Shown here: positions 1-8,942 of the stretch, in pieces
How the letters are laid out: every line of letters begins with the position of its first letter
How positions within the stretch are numbered: the first letter of the stretch is position 1
Origin: Thermoanaerobaculales bacterium
Lineage (GTDB): Bacteria > Acidobacteriota > Thermoanaerobaculia > Thermoanaerobaculales > Sulfomarinibacteraceae
Reading direction: 5' to 3'
DNA length: 11,836 nucleotides
NCBI GenBank assembly: GCA_029938595.1
Contig: JAOZUP010000059.1
Coordinates: forward strand, 1,924 to 13,759
Position numbers and translations under genes: made by a program
Notes under the pieces: model-generated
Database searches by the model: none
Seen by the model: only the letters and a program-made list of their open reading frames with translations
What the model was told of the DNA's origin: nothing

Positions 1-974
1 GCGGCGCCGCCGTCGGCCAGGAGGAGGTGCAGGGTCGCGGCGCCCGCGGCCATGGCGACTGGGTTGCCGGAGAGCGTGCCCGCCTGATAGACGGGACCGA
101 GAGGCGCAAGCTGCTCCATCAACTCCCGTCTGCCGCCGTACGCGCCGACAGGCATGCCGCCACCGATCACCTTGCCGTAGGTGGCGAGATCGGGCTCGAT
201 GCCGTAGTGGCCGGCGGAGCCGTTGGCTCCGAGCCGGAATCCAGTGATGACCTCGTCGAGGATGAGCAGAGCGCCGTACCGGGTGCACTGCTCGCGCACC
301 AGACGCATGTATTCCGGCCGTTGGACAAGGAGGCCCGAGTTGGCGGGCACCCCCTCGATGATGACCGCGGCGATCTCACCGCCGCGTTCCTCCATCAGAC
401 TGAGGAACGCCTCCTCGTTGTCGAGCGGTAGGACCGCGGTGTGGGCGGCGAAGCTCTCCGGCACCCCGGCCGATGAGGGTGTGCCGAAGGTGGCGAGGCC
501 GGAACCGGCGGAGACCAGCAGATGGTCGGCATGGCCGTGGTAGCAGCCCGAAAACTTGATGACCGTATCGCGCCCAGTGGCGCCGCGCGCCAGACGCACA
601 GCGGACATGACCGCCTCGGTGCCCGACGACACGAACCGAACCATCTCCAGGTGCGGGACAGCCGACGTCACGAGCTCGGCCAGCTCCACTTCCTGCCGGC
701 AGGGCGCGCCGAAGGAAAGACCCGCGGCGGCGGTCGTCGCCACCGCCTCCACCACGTCGGGGTGGGCGTGCCCCAGGATCAACGGCCCCCAGGAGCCGAT
801 GTAGTCGATGAAACGACTGCCGTCCGCATCAAAGATGTGGCAGCCGACGCCGTGATCGTAAAATAGAGGATCGCCGCCGACCGAACGGAACGCCCGGACC
901 GGCGAGTTGACCCCGGCCGGCATCACTTCGCAGGCGCGGCGATACAGCTCGCGCGATCGGTGCCGGTTGCTCAC
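1..974 (-). CDS. hemL: Glutamate-1-semialdehyde 2,1-aminomutase, C-terminus cut by window edge
   Basis: A PLP-dependent cytosolic enzyme that converts glutamate-1-semialdehyde to 5-aminolevulinate, the second step of the C5 pathway. The window holds 324 codons of a family that usually has about 430, so roughly the last quarter is missing. Visible marks are the N-terminal PAGVNSPVRAF segment, SSGTEAVMSAVRLAR, the YHGHAD segment, LDEVITGFR, and YGKVIGGGMPVGAYGG with the PLP lysine at about residue 268, followed by VYQAGTLSGNP. The start is GTG at 974. It overlaps the hemB stop as GTGA and has a GAGG seven bases upstream. The segment that usually reads EPVxGN reads EGVPAN here (residues 207-212); I recall related PAN variants elsewhere, so this looks like a lineage variant rather than damage. 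It is the last visible gene of the hem operon. Confidence 0.97.
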   Translation of the reverse strand, partial: MSNRHRSRELYRRACEVMPAGVNSPVRAFRSVGGDPLFYDHGVGCHIFDADGSRFIDYIGSWGPLILGHAHPDVVEAVATTAAAGLSFGAPCRQEVELAELVTSAVPHLEMVRFVSSGTEAVMSAVRLARGATGRDTVIKFSGCYHGHADHLLVSAGSGLATFGTPSSAGVPESFAAHTAVLPLDNEEAFLSLMEERGGEIAAVIIEGVPANSGLLVQRPEYMRLVREQCTRYGALLILDEVITGFRLGANGSAGHYGIEPDLATYGKVIGGGMPVGAYGGRRELMEQLAPLGPVYQAGTLSGNPVAMAAGAATLHLLLADGGA

Positions 975-1954
975 AGCCAGGCCTCGGCCAGGGCGTGGCG
1001 CCCATGGTAGGTGATGATGATGTCGGCGCCGGCGCGCCGGAACGCGTGCAGGTTCTCCAGAACGACGGTGCGCTCGTCGATCCATCCGCGTTCAGCGGCG
1101 GCCTTGACCATCGAGTACTCGCCGGAAACGTTGTAAACGGCAAGCGGTTGGGAAAAGGCCTCCCGAAGGTCGGCAACGACGTCGAGAAAGGCGAGCGCCG
1201 GTTTGACCATGAGGATGTCGGCGCCCTCGTCGATGTCGAGCTCGGCCTCAATCAGCGCCTCGCGCCGGTTGCGGGTGTCCATTTGGTGTGAGCGGCGATC
1301 GCCCGAGCTCGGTGCAGATTGTGCGGCCTCGCGGAAGGGACCGTAGTAACCGGACGCGTACTTCACCGAGTACGACATGATGGCCGTGTCCACGAGCCCG
1401 TTGTCATCAAGCATCTCACGAATTGCTCCGACCCGACCGTCCATCATGTCCGACGGTGCGACCACGTCGGCGCCGGCGCGGGCGTGGCTGAGAGCCATGG
1501 CGGCGAGGTGGGGGAGGGTGGAATCGTTGTCGACCTTGCCGTCGACGATCAGACCACAGTGACCGTGGTCGGTGTAGGCGCAGAGACAGACGTCGGTGAT
1601 GACAACGAGCTGCTCGCCGAACTTATCCTTGAGCGCAGTCACAGCCGTGGACACCAGATTGTCCTTTTCTGCGGCGGCGCTTCCGTCGGGCCTCTTGACG
1701 GTCTCGTCCGGCACCCCGAAGAGGAGCACCGATCTGATGCCGAGTTCGAGGTCCCGGCCGACCGTATCCACCAACCGGTCGACCGATTGGTGATCGATAC
1801 CGGGCATCGCGCCGATGGGCTCGGAGATACCGTCGCCGGGAACCACGAAATGCGGTTGTACGAACATCCCGGCGTCGATGCGGGCCTCCGCCACCAGATC
1901 TCGGAGGACCGGAGACATTCGAAGGCGTCGGGGTCGGTTGATCAATTCCTGCAT
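971..1954 (-). CDS. hemB: Delta-aminolevulinic acid dehydratase (porphobilinogen synthase), zinc type
   Basis: Condenses two 5-aminolevulinate molecules to porphobilinogen in the cytosol. The product has 327 residues, a normal family length. The two Schiff-base lysines are visible as K198 in SYSVKYAS and K251 in LMVKPAL. The sequence DVCLCAYTDHGHCG supplies three cysteines (C123, C125, C133), the catalytic zinc site of the zinc-dependent class; the magnesium class has Asp there. APSDMMDGRVGAIR and YNVSGEYSM are also typical. I chose ATG at 1954 because GGAGG lies four bases upstream and the protein then begins at the family's usual N-terminus. The open frame continues to about 2263, but only through hemD sequence. 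The gene overlaps hemD by 13 bases and hemL by 4, so translation is probably coupled. Confidence 0.97.
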   Translation of the reverse strand: MQELINRPRRLRMSPVLRDLVAEARIDAGMFVQPHFVVPGDGISEPIGAMPGIDHQSVDRLVDTVGRDLELGIRSVLLFGVPDETVKRPDGSAAAEKDNLVSTAVTALKDKFGEQLVVITDVCLCAYTDHGHCGLIVDGKVDNDSTLPHLAAMALSHARAGADVVAPSDMMDGRVGAIREMLDDNGLVDTAIMSYSVKYASGYYGPFREAAQSAPSSGDRRSHQMDTRNRREALIEAELDIDEGADILMVKPALAFLDVVADLREAFSQPLAVYNVSGEYSMVKAAAERGWIDERTVVLENLHAFRRAGADIIITYHGRHALAEAWL

Positions 1955-2667
1955 AATTCCTCCGCGAGTGATTTCATTGTTGGTTCGAGCGGGATACGGC
2001 AATCGATGCCGAGCGCGGCCGCCGCCTGCCGGGTGGTGGGGCCGAGGGCCCAATGGGGACACGGGAGCGGATGGCCTCCCACGCCTTCGAGGTAGAAAGT
2101 GGCGGCCCGCGGCGAGGTCAGGACAACCGCGTCGAGGCTCGGCCCCAACGGCGGCAGCTCGCGGGGCGGTGTCGGGTCCATGCGGTAGACCACCACCGGG
2201 AGCACGGAATGGCCATTTTCGGTGAGGATTCGGGGCAGCTCGGGACGGCGGTCGCGGCCACACGCAAACACGATCGTGGTTGGGTTGTCGAGGGACTCGA
2301 CGAGCTCCTGCGCCAGCCCCTGGCCGTGTCCGGGGCCAACGAGCTCCACCCTGAGTCCAGCCTCCTCGGCTGCCCGAGCGGTGCCGGTTCCGACAACGGC
2401 TGCAGGCAGCTCGAGTAAATTCTCGGCGCCTCGATCACGGCAGGCGCCGGCGAAACGATGTGGGGCGCGGGGCGACGCCATCACCAGCCACGTCGGGGCA
2501 CGCTCGTCGGACCTGTGCGCCAGGAGCTCCTGCCAGCCCGCGTCGTCGTTCACATCCTCGAGGCGCAGTACGGGATAGGGCCGGAGGGTGAGACCGCACG
2601 GATCCAGGAACGTCTGCAGCTCGGTGCAATCGGCCGGGTGGCGTGTGATGAGCACATAGCGGGTCAT
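1942..2667 (-). CDS. hemD: Uroporphyrinogen-III synthase
   Basis: Cyclises hydroxymethylbilane with inversion of ring D to give uroporphyrinogen III, the precursor of haem, sirohaem and cobalamin. The product has 241 residues, as expected. This family is poorly conserved. Recognisable parts are the N-terminal YVLITRHP strand, VVGTGTARAAEEAG at about 91-104, VLTSPRAATFYLEG at about 182-195, and WALGPTTRQAAAALG at about 206-220, which is the usual conserved tail of the second domain. Its place between hemC and hemB supports the call strongly. The ATG at 2667 overlaps the hemC stop as ATGA. No Shine-Dalgarno-like purine run precedes it, so initiation probably depends on ribosomes finishing hemC. 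The open frame extends 15 codons further upstream, but only inside hemC. Confidence 0.93.
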   Translation of the reverse strand: MTRYVLITRHPADCTELQTFLDPCGLTLRPYPVLRLEDVNDDAGWQELLAHRSDERAPTWLVMASPRAPHRFAGACRDRGAENLLELPAAVVGTGTARAAEEAGLRVELVGPGHGQGLAQELVESLDNPTTIVFACGRDRRPELPRILTENGHSVLPVVVYRMDPTPPRELPPLGPSLDAVVLTSPRAATFYLEGVGGHPLPCPHWALGPTTRQAAAALGIDCRIPLEPTMKSLAEELCRN

Positions 2668-3599
2668 TGGTTCACGCGTGTATGCCCGGCGAGCCGCAAG
2701 GCGTTGAAGCACACCTGAGCCGCGGTCTCCGGGTCCTGGGCGATACCTCCCACCCGCGATACCTCGGCCCGGGTGGCGTCGTCGTCGATCTCGCCGAGCA
2801 CCGCCTGCAGGCGGAGACCGCTCTCGTCTTCGGTCGCGAGACAGCCGAGGGGAAGGTGGCAGCCGCCGCCAAGGAGCTCGAGAAGCCTACGTTCGGCCCC
2901 GACGCGGCGGGCGATGCCATGATCGTGAAGTTCGGCCAGCTGCCGTGTGGCGGGATCGCTTGCACGGGTCTCGATGGCGAGGGCGCCCTGTCCGGGGGCC
3001 GGGAGCATCACCTCCGGAGGTAGCTCACGGCACTCGATCCCGCCGAGATCCAGATTGAGACGGCGCACCCCGGCGGCCGCAAGGAGAATGGCGTCGTAGC
3101 CGCCGTCCCGCAACTTCCGCACCCGGGTCGGCACGTTGCCGCGCAGCGCCCGCACCTCGATCCCGGGGTTGCAGACCAGAGCCTGGGCCGCACGGCGCAA
3201 CGACGAGGTGCCGAGGACCCTTCCGGCGGGCAGCCCGAGAGGATCGGCGTGGGTCGGTTCGAGCCTTCCCGGGAGCGCGAGAACCATGTCGGCCGGAACG
3301 GCCCGCTCGGGGATGGCAGCGATCTCGAGCCCGTCCGGTTCATCGGTCGGCAAATCCTTGAGCGAGTGAACGACCAGGTCGATCCGATGCTCCAGCAGGG
3401 CATCCTGAAGCTCTTTGGTGAAGAACCCCTTGCCCTCCATCTTGCGGAAGGCGACGTCCTGGATCCGGTCACCCCGGGTCGTGATGACCTCGATCTCGCA
3501 CGTGAGACCAAGGCGATCGTCGACGAGGTGGGCGACCCGACGGGCCTGCCACAGAGCGAGATCTGAGCCGCGGGTGCCGAGACGCAGCCGGTCGGTCAT
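2664..3599 (-). CDS. hemC: Porphobilinogen deaminase (hydroxymethylbilane synthase)
   Basis: Polymerises four porphobilinogens into hydroxymethylbilane on a covalently bound dipyrromethane cofactor. The product has 311 residues, the usual size. The N-terminus LRLGTRGSDLALWQA is the family signature. The active-site segment VVHSLKDLPT lies at about 76-85, with D82 matching the catalytic aspartate. TSSLRRAAQ lies at about 131-139, and LRGNVPTRVRKL, PAPGQGALAIE and the cofactor cysteine C247 in ELLGGGCHLPLG follow. ATG at 3599 overlaps the hemA stop as ATGA, and GAGGAG sits eight bases upstream. It is the second gene of the operon. Confidence 0.97.
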   Translation of the reverse strand: MTDRLRLGTRGSDLALWQARRVAHLVDDRLGLTCEIEVITTRGDRIQDVAFRKMEGKGFFTKELQDALLEHRIDLVVHSLKDLPTDEPDGLEIAAIPERAVPADMVLALPGRLEPTHADPLGLPAGRVLGTSSLRRAAQALVCNPGIEVRALRGNVPTRVRKLRDGGYDAILLAAAGVRRLNLDLGGIECRELPPEVMLPAPGQGALAIETRASDPATRQLAELHDHGIARRVGAERRLLELLGGGCHLPLGCLATEDESGLRLQAVLGEIDDDATRAEVSRVGGIAQDPETAAQVCFNALRLAGHTRVNQ

Positions 3600-4906
3600 T
3601 TTTTGGGCTCCTCGCCCGGGCCGTTTTCCCCCTCGAGGCCCTTGAGGAAACCGTCGATCACCGCACTCGAGTGGTGCCAGGCGGCGCTCTTGAGCCCCTT
3701 CAAGGGCACCTGGACGAGCCGTTTGACAAGCCCCTCCGCCATCCTTTCAACCGCCTCCCGGTCGGCTACCTCGAGGTGAGCGAGGTCCTTCCCGAGGCTG
3801 TGCTTCACGGCACGATCGGCCATCTCCTGGAACGACTGGTTGAGGCTGCGCGCGGCCGGTGACAGGGCCCGGTCGAGGAGGTGGCGGCGAAGGATCTCGA
3901 GCTGATAGTCGACCAGCTTTTCGCAACGATCCATCTCCTGGAGGCGTCGTTTTCGGTTGACCTCGGCCTCCTCGCGCATCTCCTCGATGCCGTGCACGGA
4001 CACTCTTGCCAACGCGCCCGCCTCGGGGGCGATGTTTGGAGGCATGGCGAGATCGATGAGCAGAAGCTCCTCGCCGTCGGGCAGGCGATCGCGCAGGTTG
4101 ACCACGTCTTCCCGGTCGAGTAGAGCTCCTCGCGATGAGGTGACCGCCACGACAGTGCCGGTGACGGGCGGATCGCTGATCGCTTCGGCGAGCGGCATCG
4201 TGGTGGTGTGCGGATCCCCGGAAGCCATCTCCTCGGCGCGTTCGGGGGTGCGGTTCGCCACGATCACGGATCGATCGGGGTCCGCGGTGCGTACCAACCG
4301 CAGGGACTGGCGGGCCATCTCGCCGGCGCCGAAAATTAGGACCGGTGATCGATTGACCTCCAGGTGTTCGCGCAGCGACCGCTCGACCAGGGTTATCAGG
4401 GACACCGGACGGCGGGTCAGCTCGGTTTCGGTGCGAACCCTCTTCGCGAGATGAAACGCCTCGTGGAAGGTCTGGTCGAGGATTCCTCCGAGGAGACCGC
4501 TTTGGTGCGCGATCTCGTGCGCCTCCTTGGCCTGACCGGCGATCTGGGCCTCACCGACCATCATCGAGTCGAGGGCGGAGGTGACTCGAAAGAGGTGGCG
4601 GACAGCGGAACGGCCGAAGTGGACGTAGAGCTCGTCGTCACCGGGAAGCTGACATGCGCCGTCGGTGAGGTCGGCGAGGCTGCGCCGGAGGTGGAAGAGC
4701 AGGGGATTGGTGTGGATGCGCGTTTCACCGCGGAAGTAGAACTCGACCCGGTTGCAGGTGCCGAGGTAGACAAGCTCCGAAAAACCAGCGAGCCGGGCAA
4801 GCTCGACGAGGTTTTCGCGGGGAAACTCGGCCGGCAGCGATGCAGCCGCCAGCTGGTCCACGTGCACGGTGCGGTACGAGGCGCCTACGACGCCGATGTA
4901 ATCCAA
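3596..4906 (-). CDS. hemA: Glutamyl-tRNA reductase
   Basis: NADPH-dependent reductase that turns glutamyl-tRNA(Glu) into glutamate-1-semialdehyde, the committed step of the C5 pathway. Its presence shows that the organism does not rely on the ALA-synthase route. The product has 436 residues. The catalytic cysteine is C51 in YLGTCNRVEFY. The segment SALDSMMVGEAQIAGQ lies at 110-124, the NADPH Rossmann loop is VLIFGAGEMARQSL at 189-202, and DLAMPPNIAPE is at 285-295. The last hundred or so residues form the helical dimerisation domain. The start is TTG at 4906: an in-frame TAG lies nine codons upstream, no ATG or GTG lies between, and GGGAGG sits eight bases before it. It is the first gene of the operon, divergent from sdhC. 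The TTG may limit expression of this control step; that is inference. Confidence 0.97.
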   Translation of the reverse strand: MDYIGVVGASYRTVHVDQLAAASLPAEFPRENLVELARLAGFSELVYLGTCNRVEFYFRGETRIHTNPLLFHLRRSLADLTDGACQLPGDDELYVHFGRSAVRHLFRVTSALDSMMVGEAQIAGQAKEAHEIAHQSGLLGGILDQTFHEAFHLAKRVRTETELTRRPVSLITLVERSLREHLEVNRSPVLIFGAGEMARQSLRLVRTADPDRSVIVANRTPERAEEMASGDPHTTTMPLAEAISDPPVTGTVVAVTSSRGALLDREDVVNLRDRLPDGEELLLIDLAMPPNIAPEAGALARVSVHGIEEMREEAEVNRKRRLQEMDRCEKLVDYQLEILRRHLLDRALSPAARSLNQSFQEMADRAVKHSLGKDLAHLEVADREAVERMAEGLVKRLVQVPLKGLKSAAWHHSSAVIDGFLKGLEGENGPGEEPKK

Positions 4907-5103
4907 GCTCTCGGCCTCCCGGCAGAGAGTCTACGCGACATCGGCGAACGATTCAGTCATACAGCGGTAAAATCGCTTGAGAAAAATTTCACACACCCAT
5001 TGAGAAAATTTGACGGCAGGGGTACGCTCGATAACCACGGCATGGATGTCGGCCGGATGGGTCGGCGCCGAGCCGAGAAAATCGAGGGGGTAGCAATCCG
5101 CCT
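4907..5103. promoter_or_regulatory. Divergent hemA/sdhC intergenic region, probable back-to-back promoters
   Basis: This 197-base stretch separates the TTG of hemA from the ATG of sdhC and is the only place for promoters of both operons. Its middle, about 4960-5035, is clearly more AT-rich than the flanking genes. On the plus strand TTGAGA at 5000-5005 followed 17 bases later by TACGCT is a possible -35/-10 pair for sdh, with a good -35 and a weak -10. On the minus strand a TATGACT near 4955 could be a -10 for hemA, but I see no good -35 for it. The sdhC Shine-Dalgarno is weak: GAGGGGG lies about 13 bases from the ATG. That promoters lie here follows from gene layout; the exact boxes are guesses. 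Confidence 0.5.
4977..5011. repeat. Direct repeat TTGAGAAAA(A)TTT, possible operator pair
   Basis: TTGAGAAAAATTT at 4977-4989 recurs as TTGAGAAAATTT at 5000-5011, differing by one A in the A-run. The copies start 23 bases apart, close to two helical turns, and lie in the AT-rich core of the divergent region. Such a pair could bind a dimeric regulator of hem or sdh on one face of the helix. No known operator consensus was recognised. Confidence 0.5.
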
Positions 5104-5760
5104 ATGAGTGACTCCGGAGGATTTTTCAGCTCAACGCTGGGTAAGAAGTGGTTGATGGCCGTCACCGGCATCATTCTCTTCGGTTTTGTGGTCGGCCACA
5201 TGCTCGGCAATCTGCAGATCTACCTTGGACAGGAACAGCTGGATCACTACGCCGAGCTGTTGCAGGCGAACAAGCCCTTTCTGTGGGCGTTCAGATCGGT
5301 GCTGCTGTTCTGTGTCAGCGTTCACATCTGGGCGGCGGTGGTGATCTGGCTGCGCAACCGTTCTGCGCGCCCGGTCAAGTACAAGATGTTCCAGCCGCCG
5401 GGGTTGGATTATGCCGCGCGGACGATGGTGTGGAGCGGCCCGATCGTCGCCCTCTTCATCGTCTACCACATTCTCGATTTCACCGTCGGTACGGCCAACC
5501 CGGATTTCATCAAGGGCGAGGTCTACCACAACGTCGTGGCGAGCTTCAGCAATCCGGTCATAGCCCTGGTCTACATGGCGGCGTGTCTGCTGCTGGCCTT
5601 CCACCTCTACCACGGGTTGTGGAGCCTCTTCCAGACCTTCGGCTGGGACCATCCGCGCTTCGGTTGGATCCGACGAGCGCTGGCGATCTTTTTCTCGGTG
5701 CTTATCGGCGCCGGTACCATCTCGATCCCGTTGGCCGTGCTGACGGGCTTTGTGCGATAG
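5104..5760 (+). CDS. sdhC: Succinate dehydrogenase cytochrome b subunit, five-helix dihaem type
   Basis: Membrane anchor of complex II that passes electrons from SdhB to quinone through haem b. The product has 218 residues with five hydrophobic helices at about 17-34, 61-84, 105-127, 148-172 and 190-214. This is the single-subunit anchor of type B enzymes, as in Wolinella, Bacillus and Bacteroidetes, so no sdhD is expected. Histidines H32, H74, H122 and H167, one in each of the first four helices, match the four haem ligands of dihaem enzymes. The tail FHLYHGLWSLFQTFGWDHP is typical. In the Wolinella fumarate reductase the E-pathway glutamate lies two residues before the fourth ligand; the residue here is A165, which favours succinate oxidation. 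The ATG at 5104 has only a weak, distant ribosome site. Twelve bases separate it from sdhA. Confidence 0.95.
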   Translation: MSDSGGFFSSTLGKKWLMAVTGIILFGFVVGHMLGNLQIYLGQEQLDHYAELLQANKPFLWAFRSVLLFCVSVHIWAAVVIWLRNRSARPVKYKMFQPPGLDYAARTMVWSGPIVALFIVYHILDFTVGTANPDFIKGEVYHNVVASFSNPVIALVYMAACLLLAFHLYHGLWSLFQTFGWDHPRFGWIRRALAIFFSVLIGAGTISIPLAVLTGFVR

Positions 5761-5772
5761 GGAGGTGACGGA

Positions 5773-7682
<1,910 letters not shown>

Positions 7683-7686
<4 letters not shown>

Positions 7687-8453
7687 AGCTAACCTTGGAG
7701 GTCTGGAGGCAGAAGAACGGTGGTGACAAGGGCGGTTTCTCAACCTACGAACTCGAGGACGTCGATACCCACATGTCCTTTCTCGAGATGCTCGACGTCC
7801 TCAACCAGGATCTGATCGTCGGCGGCGCGGAGCCGATCGCATTCGAGCACGACTGCCGCGAGGGAATCTGCGGCGCCTGCGGCTTTGTGGTCAACGGCGT
7901 CGCCCATGGTCACCAGAAGGGCAGCACCATCTGCCAGCTCCACATGCGCCACTTCTCCGACGGCGACAAGATCACCATTGAGCCGTGGCGGGCGAAGGCC
8001 TTCCCGATAATCAAGGACCTGGTGGTCGACCGCTCCTCTTTCGACCGTATCCTGCAGGCCGGCGGTTTCGTCACCATTCGCACCGGCAGCGCCCCGGACG
8101 CCAACGCCCTTCCGGTGGCGACCGACACCCTCGAGCACGCGATGGACTTTGCCGAGTGCATCGGCTGCGGCGCCTGCGTGGCCTCCTGTCCGAACGGTGC
8201 GGCGATGCTCTTTGTGGGCGCCAAGATCTCCCACCTCGCATTGTTGCCCCAGGGGATGCCGGAGAAAGCGAAACGGGCGCTGAAAATGGTTGAGGCGATG
8301 GAGAGCGAGGCCTTCGGCGCCTGCACCAACTACACGTCGTGCGAGGCGGTGTGTCCGAAGGAGATTTCGATCTCGGGTATCGCCCGCATGAACAAGGACT
8401 TCCGGCGGGCATCCGTCGCAGGCGCGGAGCCGGCGCACGGCAAAAAAAGATAG
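7683..8453 (+). CDS. sdhB: Succinate dehydrogenase iron-sulfur subunit
   Basis: Electron-transfer subunit of complex II, linking the SdhA flavin to the SdhC haems and quinone. The product has 256 residues. The N-terminal plant-type ferredoxin fold carries the [2Fe-2S] cysteines C58, C63 and C66 in DCREGICGACG, plus C84. The C-terminal ferredoxin domain has C159, C162, C165 and C169 in CIGCGACVASCP, and C214, C220 and C224 in CTNYTSCEAVCP. This is the standard set for one [4Fe-4S] and one [3Fe-4S] cluster. I chose ATG at 7683, which overlaps the sdhA stop as ATGA and has GAGGAG six bases upstream; the same frame stays open further upstream, but only inside sdhA. The last residues are basic (HGKKR) and probably disordered. 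A heptamer array starts ten bases after the stop. Confidence 0.97.
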
Positions 8454-8463
8454 CGGTCGGGAA

Positions 8464-8498
8464 GATTTCGGATTTCGGAATTCGGATTTCGGATTTTC
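8464..8498. repeat. Heptamer tandem array A (GATTTCG, five units)
   Basis: Five contiguous 7-base units: GATTTCG, GATTTCG, GAATTCG, GATTTCG and GATTTTC. The array begins just after the sdhB stop. It is the inverted counterpart of array C at 8908-8942: aligned as reverse complements they agree at about 32 of 34 positions. Translated, such DNA gives the ISDFGIRISDF peptide pattern, which I recall as a common spurious product in uncultured environmental genomes. The function is unknown. Confidence 0.9.
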
Positions 8499-8566
8499 AT
8501 CGCACCCACTTGGCCTCCCGGGCACAGGGTTTATCCACCCACCAGAACCAGTACTGCCACGGCACA

Positions 8567-8629
8567 GCATCTGGAATCAGGTATCCGTTATCCGTTATCC
8601 GGTATCCGGTATCTGGCATCCGGTATCTG
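8567..8629. repeat. Heptamer tandem array B (NTATCCG-like, nine units)
   Basis: Nine contiguous 7-base units run GCATCTG, GAATCAG, GTATCCG, TTATCCG, TTATCCG, GTATCCG, GTATCTG, GCATCCG and GTATCTG. The period is exactly 7 throughout, but the units vary more than in arrays A and C. The core ATCCG is shared with array C in the same orientation. The array ends just past the 3' end of the small minus-strand gene at 8638-8802. Confidence 0.9.
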
Positions 8630-8637
8630 GGCAGGCG

Positions 8638-8802
8638 TTACCCGAGCAGCGACGTGATGATGATCCCGGCGACCATGATGAGGAGCGCCGCGCCAAGAAT
8701 TGCCATGGCGATTTCACCGGCGCTGTACTTGGTGTCCTTCTTTGCAGGGGCCGTCTGAGGCTGGCCCCCCCTTTTCTTCTTCTTCCGAGGTTTCTTCGAC
8801 AT
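8638..8802 (-). CDS. Small Lys-rich single-helix membrane protein, unknown function
   Basis: A 54-residue open frame from ATG to TAA. The first 25 residues are strongly basic (MSKKPRKKKKRGG, then AKKDTK). Residues 31-53 form one hydrophobic helix, IAMAILGAALLIMVAG followed by IIITSLL, ending in Gly. The charge pattern predicts an inner-membrane protein with a cytoplasmic basic tail. This clean design, in a region where other frames read through repeats, argues that the gene is real. A GAG lies directly before the ATG, but there is no strong ribosome site; TAGAAT about ten bases further up could be a -10. The shape recalls small Sec accessory subunits or assembly factors, but I see no diagnostic motif and do not assign a family. 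It is antisense to any read-through from sdhB. Confidence 0.65.
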   Translation of the reverse strand: MSKKPRKKKKRGGQPQTAPAKKDTKYSAGEIAMAILGAALLIMVAGIIITSLLG

Positions 8803-8907
8803 CTCAACGCCATTCTATCGCGAGAAGTGGAATCTTGCTCCATTCCAGACGTAATGAGTTCTGAAGGCGTAATGTAATGACGATCGTTGACAGTGGGGGA
8901 GGGTGGC

Positions 8908-8942
8908 AAATCCGAAATCCGAAATCCGAAATCCGAAATTTG
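8908..8942. repeat. Heptamer tandem array C (AAATCCG, five units) with flanking 8-base direct repeat
   Basis: Four perfect AAATCCG units are followed by AAATTTG. The array is bounded by GAGGGTGG at 8899-8906 and again at 8942-8949, so the 35-base block sits between two copies of the same octamer, like an insertion with a target duplication. It is inverted relative to array A, about 410 bases away. The 54-residue gene and array B lie between them. Confidence 0.9.

Noticed and set aside
1319..2095. 258-codon plus-strand frame over hemB and hemD
   Set aside because: It lies wholly antisense to two clearly identified genes, has no recognisable domain and is the usual by-product of GC-rich codon use.
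1955..2263. N-terminal extension of hemB
   Set aside because: The extension reads through hemD in another frame and gives Pro/Arg-rich sequence. The ATG at 1954 has its own GGAGG and the normal family N-terminus.
4364..5107. 247-codon plus-strand frame running through the hemA/sdhC gap
   Set aside because: It is antisense to hemA for most of its length, and its tail crosses the AT-rich regulatory gap. The product is low-complexity and Glu/Val-rich.
8339..8758. 139-codon plus-strand frame through heptamer arrays A and B
   Set aside because: Much of the product is translated tandem repeat, and the rest is antisense to sdhB in part and to the 54-residue gene.
8887..8915. Promoter from TTGACA at 8887-8892
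   Set aside because: The -35 matches perfectly, but at 16-18 bases the sequence is heptamer array C with no -10-like hexamer.
8464..8942. CRISPR array
   Set aside because: The units are 7 bases long, contiguous and without spacers, and no cas genes are present.
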